Shown: positions 21,640-34,800 of the stretch, in pieces
Layout of the letters: each line of letters begins with the position of its first letter
How positions within the stretch are numbered: position 1 is the stretch's first letter
Assembly: GCA_905221605.1 (NCBI GenBank)
Contig: CAJNDS010002575.1
Coordinates: 68,432 to 132,431, forward strand
Direction of reading: 5' to 3'
DNA: 64,000 bases
Source: Symbiodinium natans
Lineage: Eukaryota; Sar; Dinophyceae; Suessiales; Symbiodiniaceae
The notes under the pieces: model-generated
What the model saw: the letters and a program-made list of their open reading frames with translations, nothing else
Database searches by the model: none
What the model was told of the DNA's origin: nothing
Translations under genes and position numbers: made by a program

Positions 21640-24600
21640 GAAGCTGGAGCCCGAGATGCAGCCACAACATCTTGTAACAACTTGTAACATCTTCCCCCAC
21701 AGGACTGTTGGACCCAGCGAGGTGATGTCCTCACGATGGATCAGCTTGTACTGCAGGACGGTCTCTGCCAGGCCGGGCGTTAGCCTCGCAGAGGTTCTTG
21801 AGGCTCTTGACTCTGAACAGAAAGGTGAGGTGTTGTTTAGGCAGGTCAGTGTGCTGCTTTCTCCAGTTTGGTCATCATGTCTCGTGCCTTGTTGTGCCTG
21901 ATCCGAACACTGCTGCCTCCAGCTCTGTGAGTCCGGACAGGTGTTCCAGCACCGCACATGCACTGCACCTACCACCAAGAGCCCGCTTACAAGCCTGGTA
22001 AGCGAGCACCAGCTTGGCAAGCTGGCGGCCAGAGAACCCATCCGTCCGCTTGGCAACCTGCTTCAACACATACTATGGGCCAGTAGCTTTTTTCATTCGG
22101 CTCGAGCGGGTGACTCTACCCACATACAGCTTTGGGCTGGATTCGCACCGACTGCAAAAGTGCAGGGCACATCTGTGAAACGACCACGACATGAAGCATG
22201 CATTGATTCTACCTGAGCCTACCTGTGAAGCACATGCCCTGTACAACTGCCGGAGTTAAGCTCTCTAGAGTCTCTTATGATCTAGGCATTCCCGAATAGT
22301 AAATTTGCCAGGGTTCGATCATGAAGCCATAGGTGACATCAACAAACATTACACAGTTGTACCCGGTGAAGCTACTGCTCCTATAGCATCCGCACGCGCT
22401 GATGCTCTCGCTATCCGGCAGCTGCTTGGCACGAAGAGCAGTCGTCTTGTCAGTACAGGTTCAAGTAGTTTGCCACCAGCAGCAAGTCCTGAGTTGTCTT
22501 GTGGCCGTACTGGGAATCAAAATTTCGTCGTGCGTACAGCTGCCTAGTGAGGATCTGAATCCGTGCCCCAAGACCACGATTTCTGATGTGCACGATAAGG
22601 GCACCCCGGTACTGGTAGCTTTGCTGCCGCGGCTCTAGCACAACATCATCATCAATGGGAAACTCCGGAATTGGCACCTGCAGTGTGCCAAAAAAAACAG
22701 CACTTGCCTCTCTGTCGGTGGCTGTCCTGGACGCCCTCACCACACTCAGGAAGAGAATTGAACACGGCACCTTGGCATCTGTGTACTTATACTTGAAGTA
22801 CAAGTACTCAATGACCTGGGCGAGCGAAGCAGAATGTAGAGAGTTCAGCTCCCACGCTTCCACGCTTCAACTCCAGCCTTCTCAAGCAACTTGCCAGTGA
22901 TCGTTGGCAGCTGTATCTCGTTCGTTTGACCTTCTTTGAAGCCCTCCTCGATATCCAGCGTGCACTCTGTCACTCACAAGCAAGGAAGAGGCTCTGCGTG
23001 AAAAACTGCCATGCATCTCCTTTTCGACCATTTTTTTGAAGGTGTCGCACTCGTATGCGATGCGTCTATCCTGGGAACAAAGCTTATGGCTCTCCCTTGC
23101 CTGTCAAGTCGCATGTCTTGTGAAGACAGATGCCGGCATGTCAGCTTCTGCAACAGCGTGTCCAGGAAGAACTCGTGGCCATCTGCGCTGACCAGTTTTA
23201 AATACCTGTTCGTGAGGTGGCATGCAGGAACAAGGGGCAGTGGTTTCAGAGCGACTGTTCTTGCAGAGCACGAGAAGGTCTCCACTGGATCCAAATGCGG
23301 ATTGTCCATGTCAATATTTGCCTGAGCTCGGGTACGATGAACGGTCGCACGTGGAGACATCAGCTGCGCAGCAAACATCGACTATCAAGTTCGAATACTC
23401 CGATCCAAACGGCCATCTTCCCCGCACCCTTTTTGGAAGAGGGGAGCGTCCTTGAGCCCACGCTGCGCCATTGCAGCACCAGATCAAACTTTCGAGCCAA
23501 GCGACGTCAGTGCACAAGAGCTACGCCATTGAGAGCGTTTTTTTGAAGCATTGGAGGTTGGGCAGATTGGGCCTGTTCTAAGAAGCTGTCATCCAGAGCT
23601 TGGTCCACCTGCAAGCTCTGATTTGTAAAACAAGCCAACTGAGCATCTCATATCGTCATATCATCTCATGCTATGTCCAACCTCAATGACCTTGCCGCGC
23701 TTGGTGGGCGTGTGGATATGCTCCTTCAAAGAAACGCAGTACGTTCGCTGAGCTGGCTGGCAGAGGCAATCGACACCTCCATGAACATTGCCAGCATCCT
23801 CTTGCGCTCCTGGCCACAAACTCGCAATATGACCCACTATGACACAATGTGGCGGGCTGCAAGTGTTCTCTATCGTGTGCCTCTAGACTGGGCAAGGGAA
23901 ACTCGAAGTTCTCGTCCTGGTTCCATGTGCATCGTCCAAGATCTTGTGATGATGTAGGAAGGTCGCTGAGGCGCATGCTATGCGATCAAGCACTGCTCTA
24001 TCGAGGATTTCTCGGATGTTGGTGGCCAGCACTACAACAAACCTGTCGTGCCGCGCCAATGCTGCGCCAATGCTGCAGGACTCGACTCGCGACATGACAC
24101 CTTCAAGTGGAAACAATGGGGGGGGCAACCCGCTCAGACAATGTGCCGGCCAGACTTGTCGCTTTCTGTGCCAGTGTGGTGCAAGAAGGCCGACAGCACA
24201 TTCCTTGCCTTCGAACTGCAGATCTTGATCACATTCAGGAGCCAGCATGCAAGCCAGCTGCCCCGCTACGATTGATGCGTTTTGCAACGGAGTGCGGATT
24301 CAGATTCATTTCGGTGCGTCAATGGTAGAGAAGCAAGCCATTTAGGCCAACAGCATTCAGATCCGGCAGAGGATTCCGGAAGCCGTGACAGCACGCGAGC
24401 CACACCAAGGACTCAAGGCCTCTTCGCTCATCGAGCCGGTGTCGGAACCTCTGCCGGTACGAAGGAAGGCATCAGCCTTGCAAAATGCAAGGCTGGCTGT
24501 GAGGCTGTCACCGAACGCCCTTGCACAGCCCTGGCAAACCGGGTTCCTCGTCGATGAACAAGATGAGCCCGCGCCTTCAGACAAGTCTCAGAAGCTTCGG

Positions 24601-27600
24601 GATTACAGTGCCATGCCGTTCTGCGAAGAAAAGAGCCCGGCCTGGATGAGTTGGCCCAGGAGAACAGCTTGTTCAGCTCGTGTACCTCTTCTGACCCGAG
24701 TGTTAGTGCTGCTACCGCCACATTGACAGGCCGTCACTTGTGCAAGCGCGTGCAACCGGCGGCTCTTTTGGTGAGTTGCCTCATTTTTGCCCCCTGTTTG
24801 AGCACAGGCTCCACGTTTCTACAGCCTCGTCTTGCTTGTACAGCGCAGCAACTCCGGCACCTTGTCCTCGAGGAACTTTTGGTGTTTTCCTGGTCCTCTC
24901 TGGTTCCTCACACATCCTCGGAACAGTTCGACATGTTCGAACCCTTTTCTTCTCCGTAGCTGTTCCAAGCTGTGCCAGGCTGTGCTATTCACGCCACGAG
25001 ATGCCTCCGCGGCCGAGATCAGAAGCGATGGTTGGCACCCCGTGGCCTGAACCCTGCATGCGGAGGCTTGGGATCGCGATGTGCCGCATGCGTAGCCTTC
25101 CGATCTGGGGCTGGGCTTCGACTGCAGCTGCGAGATCGAGAGCTGTGAGCACTCAAGGTCCGCTTTTCTTGCAGCCTCTTGAGAGCGGCTGCGGCTCGGT
25201 CGGCCTTGGATAGAGTTGAACTGTCCTTCCGCTTGCGCCCAAAGTCATCATAATCAAACTCATCGTGTTTTGGCTGTCGGCGCTCAACTTCCTGTCGGTC
25301 GTTGTAGCCTGCCGCAGTTTCAGGCAGATGCAGGTTTGCCAGCTGCTCCAGATCTACAATGCGATTGTGCAACCCTGGCAGTAGACTAAGTAGAACGTAG
25401 TCGAGTTGGCAGGTGTGTACAAACCGTAAGACAGATGCCGTGCTACTGATCATATCAGGTCCCGTGCATGCTGCGTGTTAGTGTGTTGGTAACTACTTGG
25501 GACCTCCGCCCCGGCCACCCTCTGCCGTTCGTTGCTTCTTGCGCTCCTCCGCCTCGCGCTTCGTTCGTTCGGCAAACTCCTCCATCCTAGTGGCTGGCAG
25601 GACTCAGCAGATCCAAAGGTGAGACTTGTTCAGCACAAAATCTAGCTACGAACCGAGTTACTAGTTGGTTCGACTTGGACCAAGAAGCGGTTTGGCCTGC
25701 TTGGCGGCAATTGTCGCCCGGGACTGGCCGCCAATCGGGTCATGGATCGTGCCGGGCATTGTGCTCCAATGGAAGAATTTTACATAATCCGATACAAGGC
25801 TCAGATGCACTTCCAATGCGGAATCTCTTTGTTTGGATGCCAGGTCTCTCATCATATGCAAAAGCGTGTTCTGCTTTGCAATATGTTGTTTCGTACGACT
25901 TCGTCTAGAAGGACCTGCATCATCACGTTACATTCCGTGTGCAATTATTCACTTTCAAATCTAGCTCGCCTTCTGTAGCCTTGCTGCAGAAGAGAAGACA
26001 TGGAATGATGTTGTGGTCTAGATACGTGTGTCATACAGCTCGCGGAACAGAAGCTGGATCGAGCTTCGGAAGGCACTCACGTGAAGCGGGAACGTTCCCC
26101 TCATGTGCAAACGAGCACCCTCGATAACGACAATGCCAGACTGCAAGTGGTGTATTATTCAGCAATGCCCTAAGCGACGATGATTTGCATTTCAGCACGT
26201 GCACGGCATAGCACAACAGCGAGGGATCAGGGTACACACCCGCACTGGCCAGTGATCAAAGCTGCTGTTTTTCCAAAGCCCATGCCATTTGACACCATCC
26301 CAAGGCGAAAGCCCGTGCACCCCAAAGCATGGATGTCGAGGGCCAGAATCCATGCACCGAATCGAAGTCTGCCACCAGTCGCCCATCATGACACTGCAGG
26401 CACGGCAAGCCGGAAAACTTGTGAGCCGACGGCAACGAAATTTCTGCGCTGGCAAATTGACATGCGCTCAAAGCTTGTGGGTTGGCACTGCCTGGAAAAC
26501 GCCCTACCCCTGGAGCACAGCCTTGTGCACGATCTTTCAAGACACCCCGCACCCGTGTAGCTACCTGTTACCTAGCCCTTGACTACTACCCAGTATCACT
26601 TCTAAAACCGATGATCCTCAAGCCACTCTCTTGTATCGAGATTGACCAAGGCTGATGGCGCACGGCATCTTTTCCAAGTGGCCCGACGTCTCCACCAGAC
26701 ATGATGGCATAGTCTAGGCCTGAGACGCAAGGCAAGGCAGAAGCTGAAACTCAGATTAGACTCTGATGTCCGAGGACTGCGCCGGACTGCCTGGCAAGCG
26801 TCCGAGCAAAGAGTGTCTTGCCCGTTCCGGGGGGTCCGTGCAGGAGGAGATGCCTGTTTCGGAGCGTCTTTCCCATGTAATGTGCGTTGAGCTGCTCAGC
26901 CTGCCTGTATGGCGTGCCATTCTTCTTCGCGTTGACCAGAGAATTGGTTGTCCACTGCAGCCTCTCCGACAAGTCGTCCTGCCGAGTGTGATGTTCGGAT
27001 ATGCGCGGTCTTCCGGGTCAGCCTTTGCAAAAGGTAAAAGTGTGCAAAACAGCAGTGAGCAAACAGCCTCCAAAACAATCTTCTCCAGGAAGCCGCCCTG
27101 CTTCTTGGAGGAGATGAAGCTCGCTAGGCCATCGCGGCCTGGCGCCCACTTCCCCCCCACTTCCTAGCCGAGGTTATCATAGGTTCGGCGCTCTTAGGCT
27201 GATCTGGGCTCCAGAACCCCATGTCATTCGCGATGTCTCCCGCACCAAAGGAGGGCGCATCAACCGCCTGCAGCTGGAAAAGCAGCACAGGCTTTTGAGA
27301 ATGATCCGACAAGAGAGTGATTGAAGCTTTTTGCCAAAGATAGCTGCCAGGCCAGCTTTGAATCCTTGAGTGTCTTTGAGCTCGAAGATGCCATGAAAAT
27401 TGAGCCGCATTCTGAAACACGAAAGCGCTCAGAAAATCTGAATGTGAAACCGCATGAGCTGGTGAGCTGGTGGCACGTCCGGCATGGATCTGCCGAAAGC
27501 TGGGCTTGCGAATTCTGAGATTCCGGCGAGTGTATCAAAGCGGCAACACATTCCCTGAGAGGCTCTCACTACTGGCGCTGCTGGTCGCCCGCTCAAGCCA

Positions 27601-30600
27601 CTGTTGGGCCACCTTCAATCTATGACTGCCGGGCAGACCTCAGCATCCGAGAAAGCGTATAGCTGTGAACACTTTATGGAAGCATTGTCCTAGCTAGATG
27701 CAGTGGTTCTAGAAACCTGTTGGGCTTTACAGAAGCCAAGCTGCGATACAAATAGGCAAGGCGTCGCAAGAGGCTGGCAGGCCTGGCCACCCAAGGTTTC
27801 CGATCTAATTGCCTTCTGGCAACAGTATAGTTATCCCACTGCAGCATTGCAATCCATGTGACCGCCATGAAGCTTAAATGCCTTCCGCTGACGGCTGCCT
27901 TTGCTGTTGAAGCCTGCCCGACCTCAGCCAAGGTCTGCTACTCATTGCCGGTTGCTATGTTACTGGCACTTGAGCTCTTCAAACGGAACGGATGTGAAAC
28001 CATCATAGACCATCCGAGGAAAACGAGTGCTAAACATTGCTAAGCTGTGTTGCCCGCACAAAGATTCATGCCCCCTCTTGGGAGCCGACAGATGACACCG
28101 TCCCCGACACAGCTCGTGCAAGAACCTTGCAGCACGAGTGTCAATGCAGTTGGCCAGGCAGCCCTCAGCAAATTATCTTGTTGAGAGACCCCTTCGATAG
28201 GGAGGGTGGGGGGGAGGGTTGTTCGTGGGGGTGGGGGGGAGAGGTTGTCGAGTTGTTCGAGCAACAACAACCAACAACAAGATGGGGGGGGAGCGTTGTG
28301 CCAGCGCAGTATCATTCCGGACACGACCTGCGAGGAAAGCTGGGTGCGCTACCGGCGGCAATGCTGGCGGAAGCAGGTTGCCAAGCTGTGTTGGCTGAAC
28401 GACGCCTGCAGCCTCCAGCTGCAGGCTGCAATCAAAAAATGAAACACATCTGCAATTGAAGCCGCTGAATTGCCTCTGTGCTGCCGAGTGCGATGAACTC
28501 ACCCATAGCGTTGGGCTTGAAGCGGCGCCAAAACGGACGTGGCCTTTGCTATTTCGGCACCATGTCTCTCTCTCTTTCTCTCTCTGCCTGCGTGCGTGCG
28601 TGCATGTGCGGGTGTATGTGTGTTTGTCTGTGTGTGCGTGTGCCTGCGTCCCTGTTTGTCTGTGAGGCCTGCACTGTTTCTGCAGGGATGTCAAAATCAT
28701 TGTGATTAAATAATCGGCGATCAGCACAAGGGATCAGCATCGGAGTATGGAGACGAGATGACGTGTAGGAGAGGGGGGACAATTTGGGCCCCGAACAAGC
28801 ACCACACAAAATTGATGGTTCGAATTGCTCAACCGTGCGGCCCATTTGCGTCTTCTTCGGTTCATTTGGGCACGATCTGCTTCCCAGACCTATTGGTCCC
28901 GGTCTTCTTCTTCTTCTTCTTCTTCTTCTTCTTCTTCTTCTTCTAGTTCTTGTGCTTCTTGCTCCCCAACCGTCGGGGATTCATCGCCATGTGGCTGCTT
29001 TCGTGGGTGTGCAAACATATCAAAACACCTTGAGTCTCTACGGTACCGGCAGGCTCTCCTTTTCTGACGAGTGGGGTGCCAGAAGTCGCTGGCCAGGCAA
29101 GAACGGAAGCAGGTGCAAAAACCCTCCACGCGGGCTTGCGCTTCCCTGAAAATAGGATTTGCCATTTGATTTGCCGCTCCTCTGCGAGTAGCTTGGGTTG
29201 AGTGTGGACATTTCTTAACTAAGCAGGTGTGCACGCGTGTGTGATTTACCGCACTGAGCTGATCAGAGCAGACAGGCGCATCTTGTGACTGCATGTCTGC
29301 TGCTACCCTCAGTCTATTTTCATTGCATCAGAATCGCGGGCTCAGGTCTGCACAAATGTGAGAGCTGGGCGAATACGTTCCATGCTGTAGTTTCAGCTTG
29401 CTGCATGGCCTTGGAAGTTGCTACGTCGAACCTTGGGGATTCCTATAACAACTCCTGGCAAAACATTCTCTTCTCAGCACATGGCAATCTGACCAGTGGG
29501 TGGTGAACCTCCTGCTGCATCACCGAGGCCTAGGACCCAGCACATGTCGCTTGGGAATTCGCAACACCGCCAGCAACAGCCAAAGGACAGAAGAGACCGG
29601 GGGCGATCCGGAGGTATGGATCTACCACCTCAGGTGTGCAAGAAATGGATTATGCTCATGCCTTGATGTGGGCAGAAAGGCTCCCGCCGCTCGGCCATCG
29701 TCCAAGGATTCCTGCTCGGCAAACACGCGAATCGCGCGAGAGTGCGGTGGAACGACGTGGCAGCCTCCTGTGCTGGCGAGACCATTGATAGCCTGGCCAA
29801 GCTTGAAAGAAAGTCCGGCCAGGAAGCTGTTGCTTTGAGAGAAACCATGAGGTGGGGAGTAAAACGGGGGCTGTAAGACATGTTGGGGGCCGAAGGGGGC
29901 AGAAGCGGGCGGGCAACGGAGAGGGAAGAACAAATGGGACAAACGCAGGAGTGGTGAGGGACCTCTCTGCTCCCTTACCATGGAGCCTCTGCTCTGTAGA
30001 TACATCTGTAGATGCAGCCAGCGCCCCTGTTACGATGACCTCATGGTCACATCGGGTCAGTTTAGCCCGCCATTGCCCGGTGCAAGCTGACATGGAGCGA
30101 TTGTGGGCCGGTGACAGAGACACGCTGAGCCTCTAGCGAGGTCGCACGAGTGCAGCTCGGTCGGCCTCTCTCTGAAAGGAAGTTTTGGCTATGCACCTCG
30201 TGCAGCTGAGAAGCACCTCGCCTCTCTGGGCCAGGAGACCACATGAGCCCGTCCGCCTTGCATTTTGCTACTTCCGTCACTGTTGCCCCCTGCACATCTG
30301 CACTCTCGGATTTCTTACAGTGGTTGAATTTAGAATCCGGGGGAAAGCGCACCTGCTTGTCTTTCTTTGTCTTGTTTGACATCTCTCGTATCAAACTTTA
30401 TGCACGAAACCAAGTATAGCAAGATTCGATTGTCATATATGTGGAGTCCAGGTCCATCAGCACAACGCCGTCGTCGTGGACCCTTTACCTCAAAGAGAAA
30501 AGAATTCCACAAACGGCAGGGCGCCCCTGCCTCTCCGTGCAAAGATCGTGCAAGCGCATCGTGAATCGTAGCACTGATGCCAGCATGCTTGACCGAGCCC

Positions 30601-31857
30601 CGGATGACAGCATCATCGCGCGCGCGCGCGCGCGCGCGCGCGCGAAGGCCGCAACATCCACCTGCAACAGACAGTCGCCGCCCTGCAGGTCGGATCGGAG
30701 TTGCACCCTGTGCAGGAGGTCTGCTGCCAGAGTCCGTGGAAGCAGCTGCCGAACACACGACCGACGAACCTGCACGGCCCTCTTCTGCCCTCGCGCACAC
30801 TCCCGGTTGCAGAAATCCACCTCCTCGAACCACAGGGATGTTTGGGAGGCATACGGACCAGGCGCCGATCCCCACAATGAGCCGACGAACGCTGAAGCCA
30901 GGCTGCAGAGGGACAATTTGCAAACCCAAGAGATGCTAGAGCATCCAACAGCTTGTGCGACGGCTTCAGAACAAGCCCACAAAAAGCCGCCCATCTGCGG
31001 GCACCGGAGCGTCGCAAGAGCAGTGGGTCGATCATGGCACGCGCACGGCGCTTTGCTCGCGAGGAACAGCTGAAGCGGCTCGGAGAAGTCGCCACTGGCT
31101 AGCAGCATCTCCTGAAGGTCAGGAAGTTGAAGACGGACTTCAGATGACTTCAGGATCTCGTGGTCTAGCAACCTGGCTGACAGGGGAATGAAATAGCTGC
31201 TCGAGTCGAGGTCCACAGGAACCGTGCAGCGCGAACGAGTCGTGGCTTGCGCTGGCTCTACGTGACAGCGCCCGTGCTGCCTGCGCACGGCATCTTCTTT
31301 CAAGCACGGGCGGAGCACGACCGCCTCACGGAAGAGGCAGGATTATGCGCACGCATATCTCATTGCAGGCCGGGGCCAAAGAGCATCAAAAAGGGGGTCA
31401 TCAGCGGCCACGTTCGTAGTTGCGGCGCTTCTCCTCCATCTTACGTGTATCCTCGCATCGGCCTTATGTTTATGTTGTCAGTAGAATGCACAGCGGGCGG
31501 GATTATACATTGTTCTTAAGTTTAGATTCAGTATGATGAGCCTGCCAATAATGATGCAAAGACATGGAGAGTGAACGGCGCTCCTTATGTTCTTCTTGCG
31601 AGCGCTAGAAAAACATGAACGAAGCGAACTGATTGACATCATAAATGCCCTAAATTTCATTAAATTTCCAAATCTTCATAAGAATTTATGACAATATGAA
31701 GGCCTCATAAAAACGTTTGACACCTGCTGTTGTATAGGGTTCCAAAATGTGGGAGGCTCCTGCCCGAACTCGAGGGAAGATACATTTTTTCATGTAGATT
31801 GGGTGTCATGAAAATATGTGCCTGAATTCTTCACTTTGCGTATACTGAGAACGAGCA

Positions 31858-31899
<42 letters not shown>

Positions 31900-34800
31900 T
31901 AGACGGCTAGAGAGAGGGAGTGGCAAGCCGTGGCGGCCTGCATTTTCCAGTAAACCTACGACGCTTCCCGAGTGGCAACCTAGAAATTTGCCAAATTAGA
32001 GTGCTAGGAATATTCAGTTTCCGCAGGAAAGACATTTTACTTGAAGATCTCCTTGGGACACAGGCAGCAACATTCTCCTCTAGATCCACAAATCAAAAAT
32101 CATATCCCGAAGCAATCATTGATATATGTGGATGCTCGTTCAATACTTTGTGTTTTTGTGCCGGGGGATACTCGGCTTGATGACCCGCATGAGAAAGCAT
32201 GGCGAAAAGTGCGCATCCGTAAGTCCCAGAAGAGGCAACTCACTCATGTCAGGCAAGTCATTGACTCGATGCATGTTCTGAACGTCAGCTAGTCCCGCGA
32301 CCTGGAGGGATACCACGCGGCCTTACAAGTGCTGGGTGTTTGTGCCGTTAGTGTCAGTTTTTTGCATCTGGGACTTGGACCGGTCTTCCGCACAATGCCC
32401 AGCTTGTCCAGAGCTTGCGCGCTCTGCTTCTGATTTGCATCTTCGCAGCCTTTGAAGTGTGCTCTGAAAGGTGGTGCTGTTGTCCGATATCGTCTGTTTC
32501 TTTGCTCTGATGAGAACACAAAACCCGAGACCGAGGGCTTGGCCTGGCAGAAGCTTGGAACCAAAGAGGGCGATACGCCCAGCTGCCTCCGGAAGGACCT
32601 GCCAATGCCGGTCTACACATGTCTACACTGGCTCGGAGATGCTTTCCCGGCAGAGCTCCATGAATCCGCAAGAGACGCAGGGCACCTCGGCCAGTCCCGA
32701 AGCCAGCTCAACGCCCACATAGCCTGCTCCTGTCACAGCGATTCCCACCCAAAAAGACAGCTCCATGAACATCCTCCTCGTTTGTCAGCTTTCATGTTAG
32801 AGGCCTACAATGGCGACAGACTCCACAGGATCTCGAAGGCGTCGGCGGAGGAGCTCGGCCTAAGCTGAGCTTACCTTTGGAGTGCTGGGTATGAGGTGGA
32901 TCGCAGAACATGGGACAAGAGCACCAACGTGGCCCAGGCATCTGCGAGGGAACGGAAACACAAAGCCTGACAAAGCAGCTGGGCAAAATGAAAAGTAGGC
33001 TCAATGTGAATGCAAGCCTTGCCATTCGCCAAAGCTTCTTCAAGCCCGGGAAGTGCGGGTGCTTCTGCTGTGCCTCAGGTCTTTTGGTCATCAGCATTCA
33101 TCGGCTGCAAAGCTGTAGCAGTCATATGCTGGGTGAGCAAGGCCCGTGTGACGGGGAGAGAGAGTGCGAGTGAGAGAGACAGGCGGAGAGACGGACAAAC
33201 GGTGACTGACTTGAGTGCGTGAACTGCAAGGTGTGTGTGGGGGTGGGTGGGTGAGTGGGTGGGTGGGGGGGGGGTTGGTGGGGGCGTGCGTGCGCGTGCG
33301 CGTGCGCGAGCGCGTACGCGATTTTGTTTGTGCGCGAATGTGTTGAGCAAGAACTCGGGGGGCTGCAGCAGTCAAGACCAGAACTTCTCTTGCTGGACAT
33401 GCTTTTTTCTGGACCTTTCTTGTAAACCTTTGCGATGAAGCGCCATGGGTTATCGTTTGCAGGGGTTGAATTGAAATCCTTGGAACCTGTAAGGCAATGC
33501 TTGGACTCGCTGTGACTGCACATGATTGCAGCAAGAGGCTTCAGCACGAGTTTGAATATGGGATCGAAGAATCATCCTCACCAGCCCAGGCACCGTCCTC
33601 CCAGAAAGACACTTCCGCGCTGCGCTCGCATACGGGGCGTTGCAGCCCTTGCGCAAGCCTTTTTTCCAACAGCCTGCGTTTCCATTGCACACGCGAGTTA
33701 CACTCTTGCGGGCCAACATCGTTTCCAGGTTCACGGCTGGGTGTGCTGCGTTGAATATTTCCAAGGGGCCACCGTTCAGGAGTTGGTGCAGGGCCTATGT
33801 GCAACTTTGGCGCTCTCTTTGGAAAAGGCGCTCCAAGGAGGACCCACTCCCACATGCATTCCAGTCCATCTGGGGAGCCAAGGCGGTGCCGCCTCCCTTC
33901 GCGCTTGTTGCCGCACGGGCTTCGTTTTTACGCCGCCTGGTTCAGCAAAGGCCTTCTCTTGCTTGGCGATGGCTACAGCTTCATTTCGAACAGGCTCCAA
34001 AAAGCTCTTGGCTGGGTGTGCTGCTTGATGATCTGAACACACTCGCGCCCTACTCCCATGAAGTGCGCCAGGTGTGTGAGGACGATGACCCGCTGCGCCA
34101 CTTGTTGGCCCGTGAAGCTGCCTCTCCAGGTTGGCTCTCCAGAGCCCAGAAAGCGGCTTGCAAGCTCTACACCCATGAGCTCGGCTTTGCTGCGACTGCC
34201 GCAGACCCTCGAGCCACCCTGGAGGTGGACCTTGTTGGAGCAGGGACCCGGAGAACAAATTTGAGTGTGTGTTCTGCCCGGCAACCTTCCCTACTTTCCA
34301 GCGGCTAGCTGTGCACTCCACCAGGAGGCACGGACTCTCCGCGCCATCAAGACTCTTTGCCTTTGGCCCGACGTGCCTTGCGTGCCTGCGACACTACCAT
34401 ACCCTTGACAGAGTGAAACATCACTTACGCACGTCGCACGCGTGCCTGTGGCGTTTGGCCTACACTCTTGAGCCACTGGATGTCATGTCACGTGCAGAGA
34501 TAGAGCGGGCCGATCGTGCCAGCGCGGCTAAGGTGAGGAAGGGCGCCTGGGCCAATTTCAGGGCTACGCGGCCCTGGCTGCAAGCCAGTGGGCCGCTCCT
34601 CCCTCTGCCGGAGGATCGACTGCAGTATGCTGGAGAGGACCTGATGTTGGATGCCCTTGCGCGCATACACAGGCCATCGCCCGTCGTCCTCTTGTGGGTC
34701 TCCCGATATGTGCAAGCCAGTTGTGGGGAGCCTTCACTGCGTGAAGCCGTTGCCTCCCTTTGGCTGGCTCCCCGCTGCAGCACCTTGTGTCCATCCTTCC

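Noticed and set aside
23205-23304. Reading YLKLVSADGHEFF as part of ATAD3
   Set aside because: The downstream exons assemble into Elongin C with this segment as its first conserved strand; ATAD3 continues instead with ERKRMLAMFME at 23809-23777.
28204-28260. Possible G-quadruplex promoter element
   Set aside because: G-rich, but no gene start was found beside it and such runs are common in the low-complexity parts.
30440-31090. Overlapping open frames of up to 210 codons on both strands around the CG run
   Set aside because: They owe their length to GC richness and the repeat, code ARARAR stretches, and show no family motif; only a small minus-strand part near 31.1 kb was kept as tentative.
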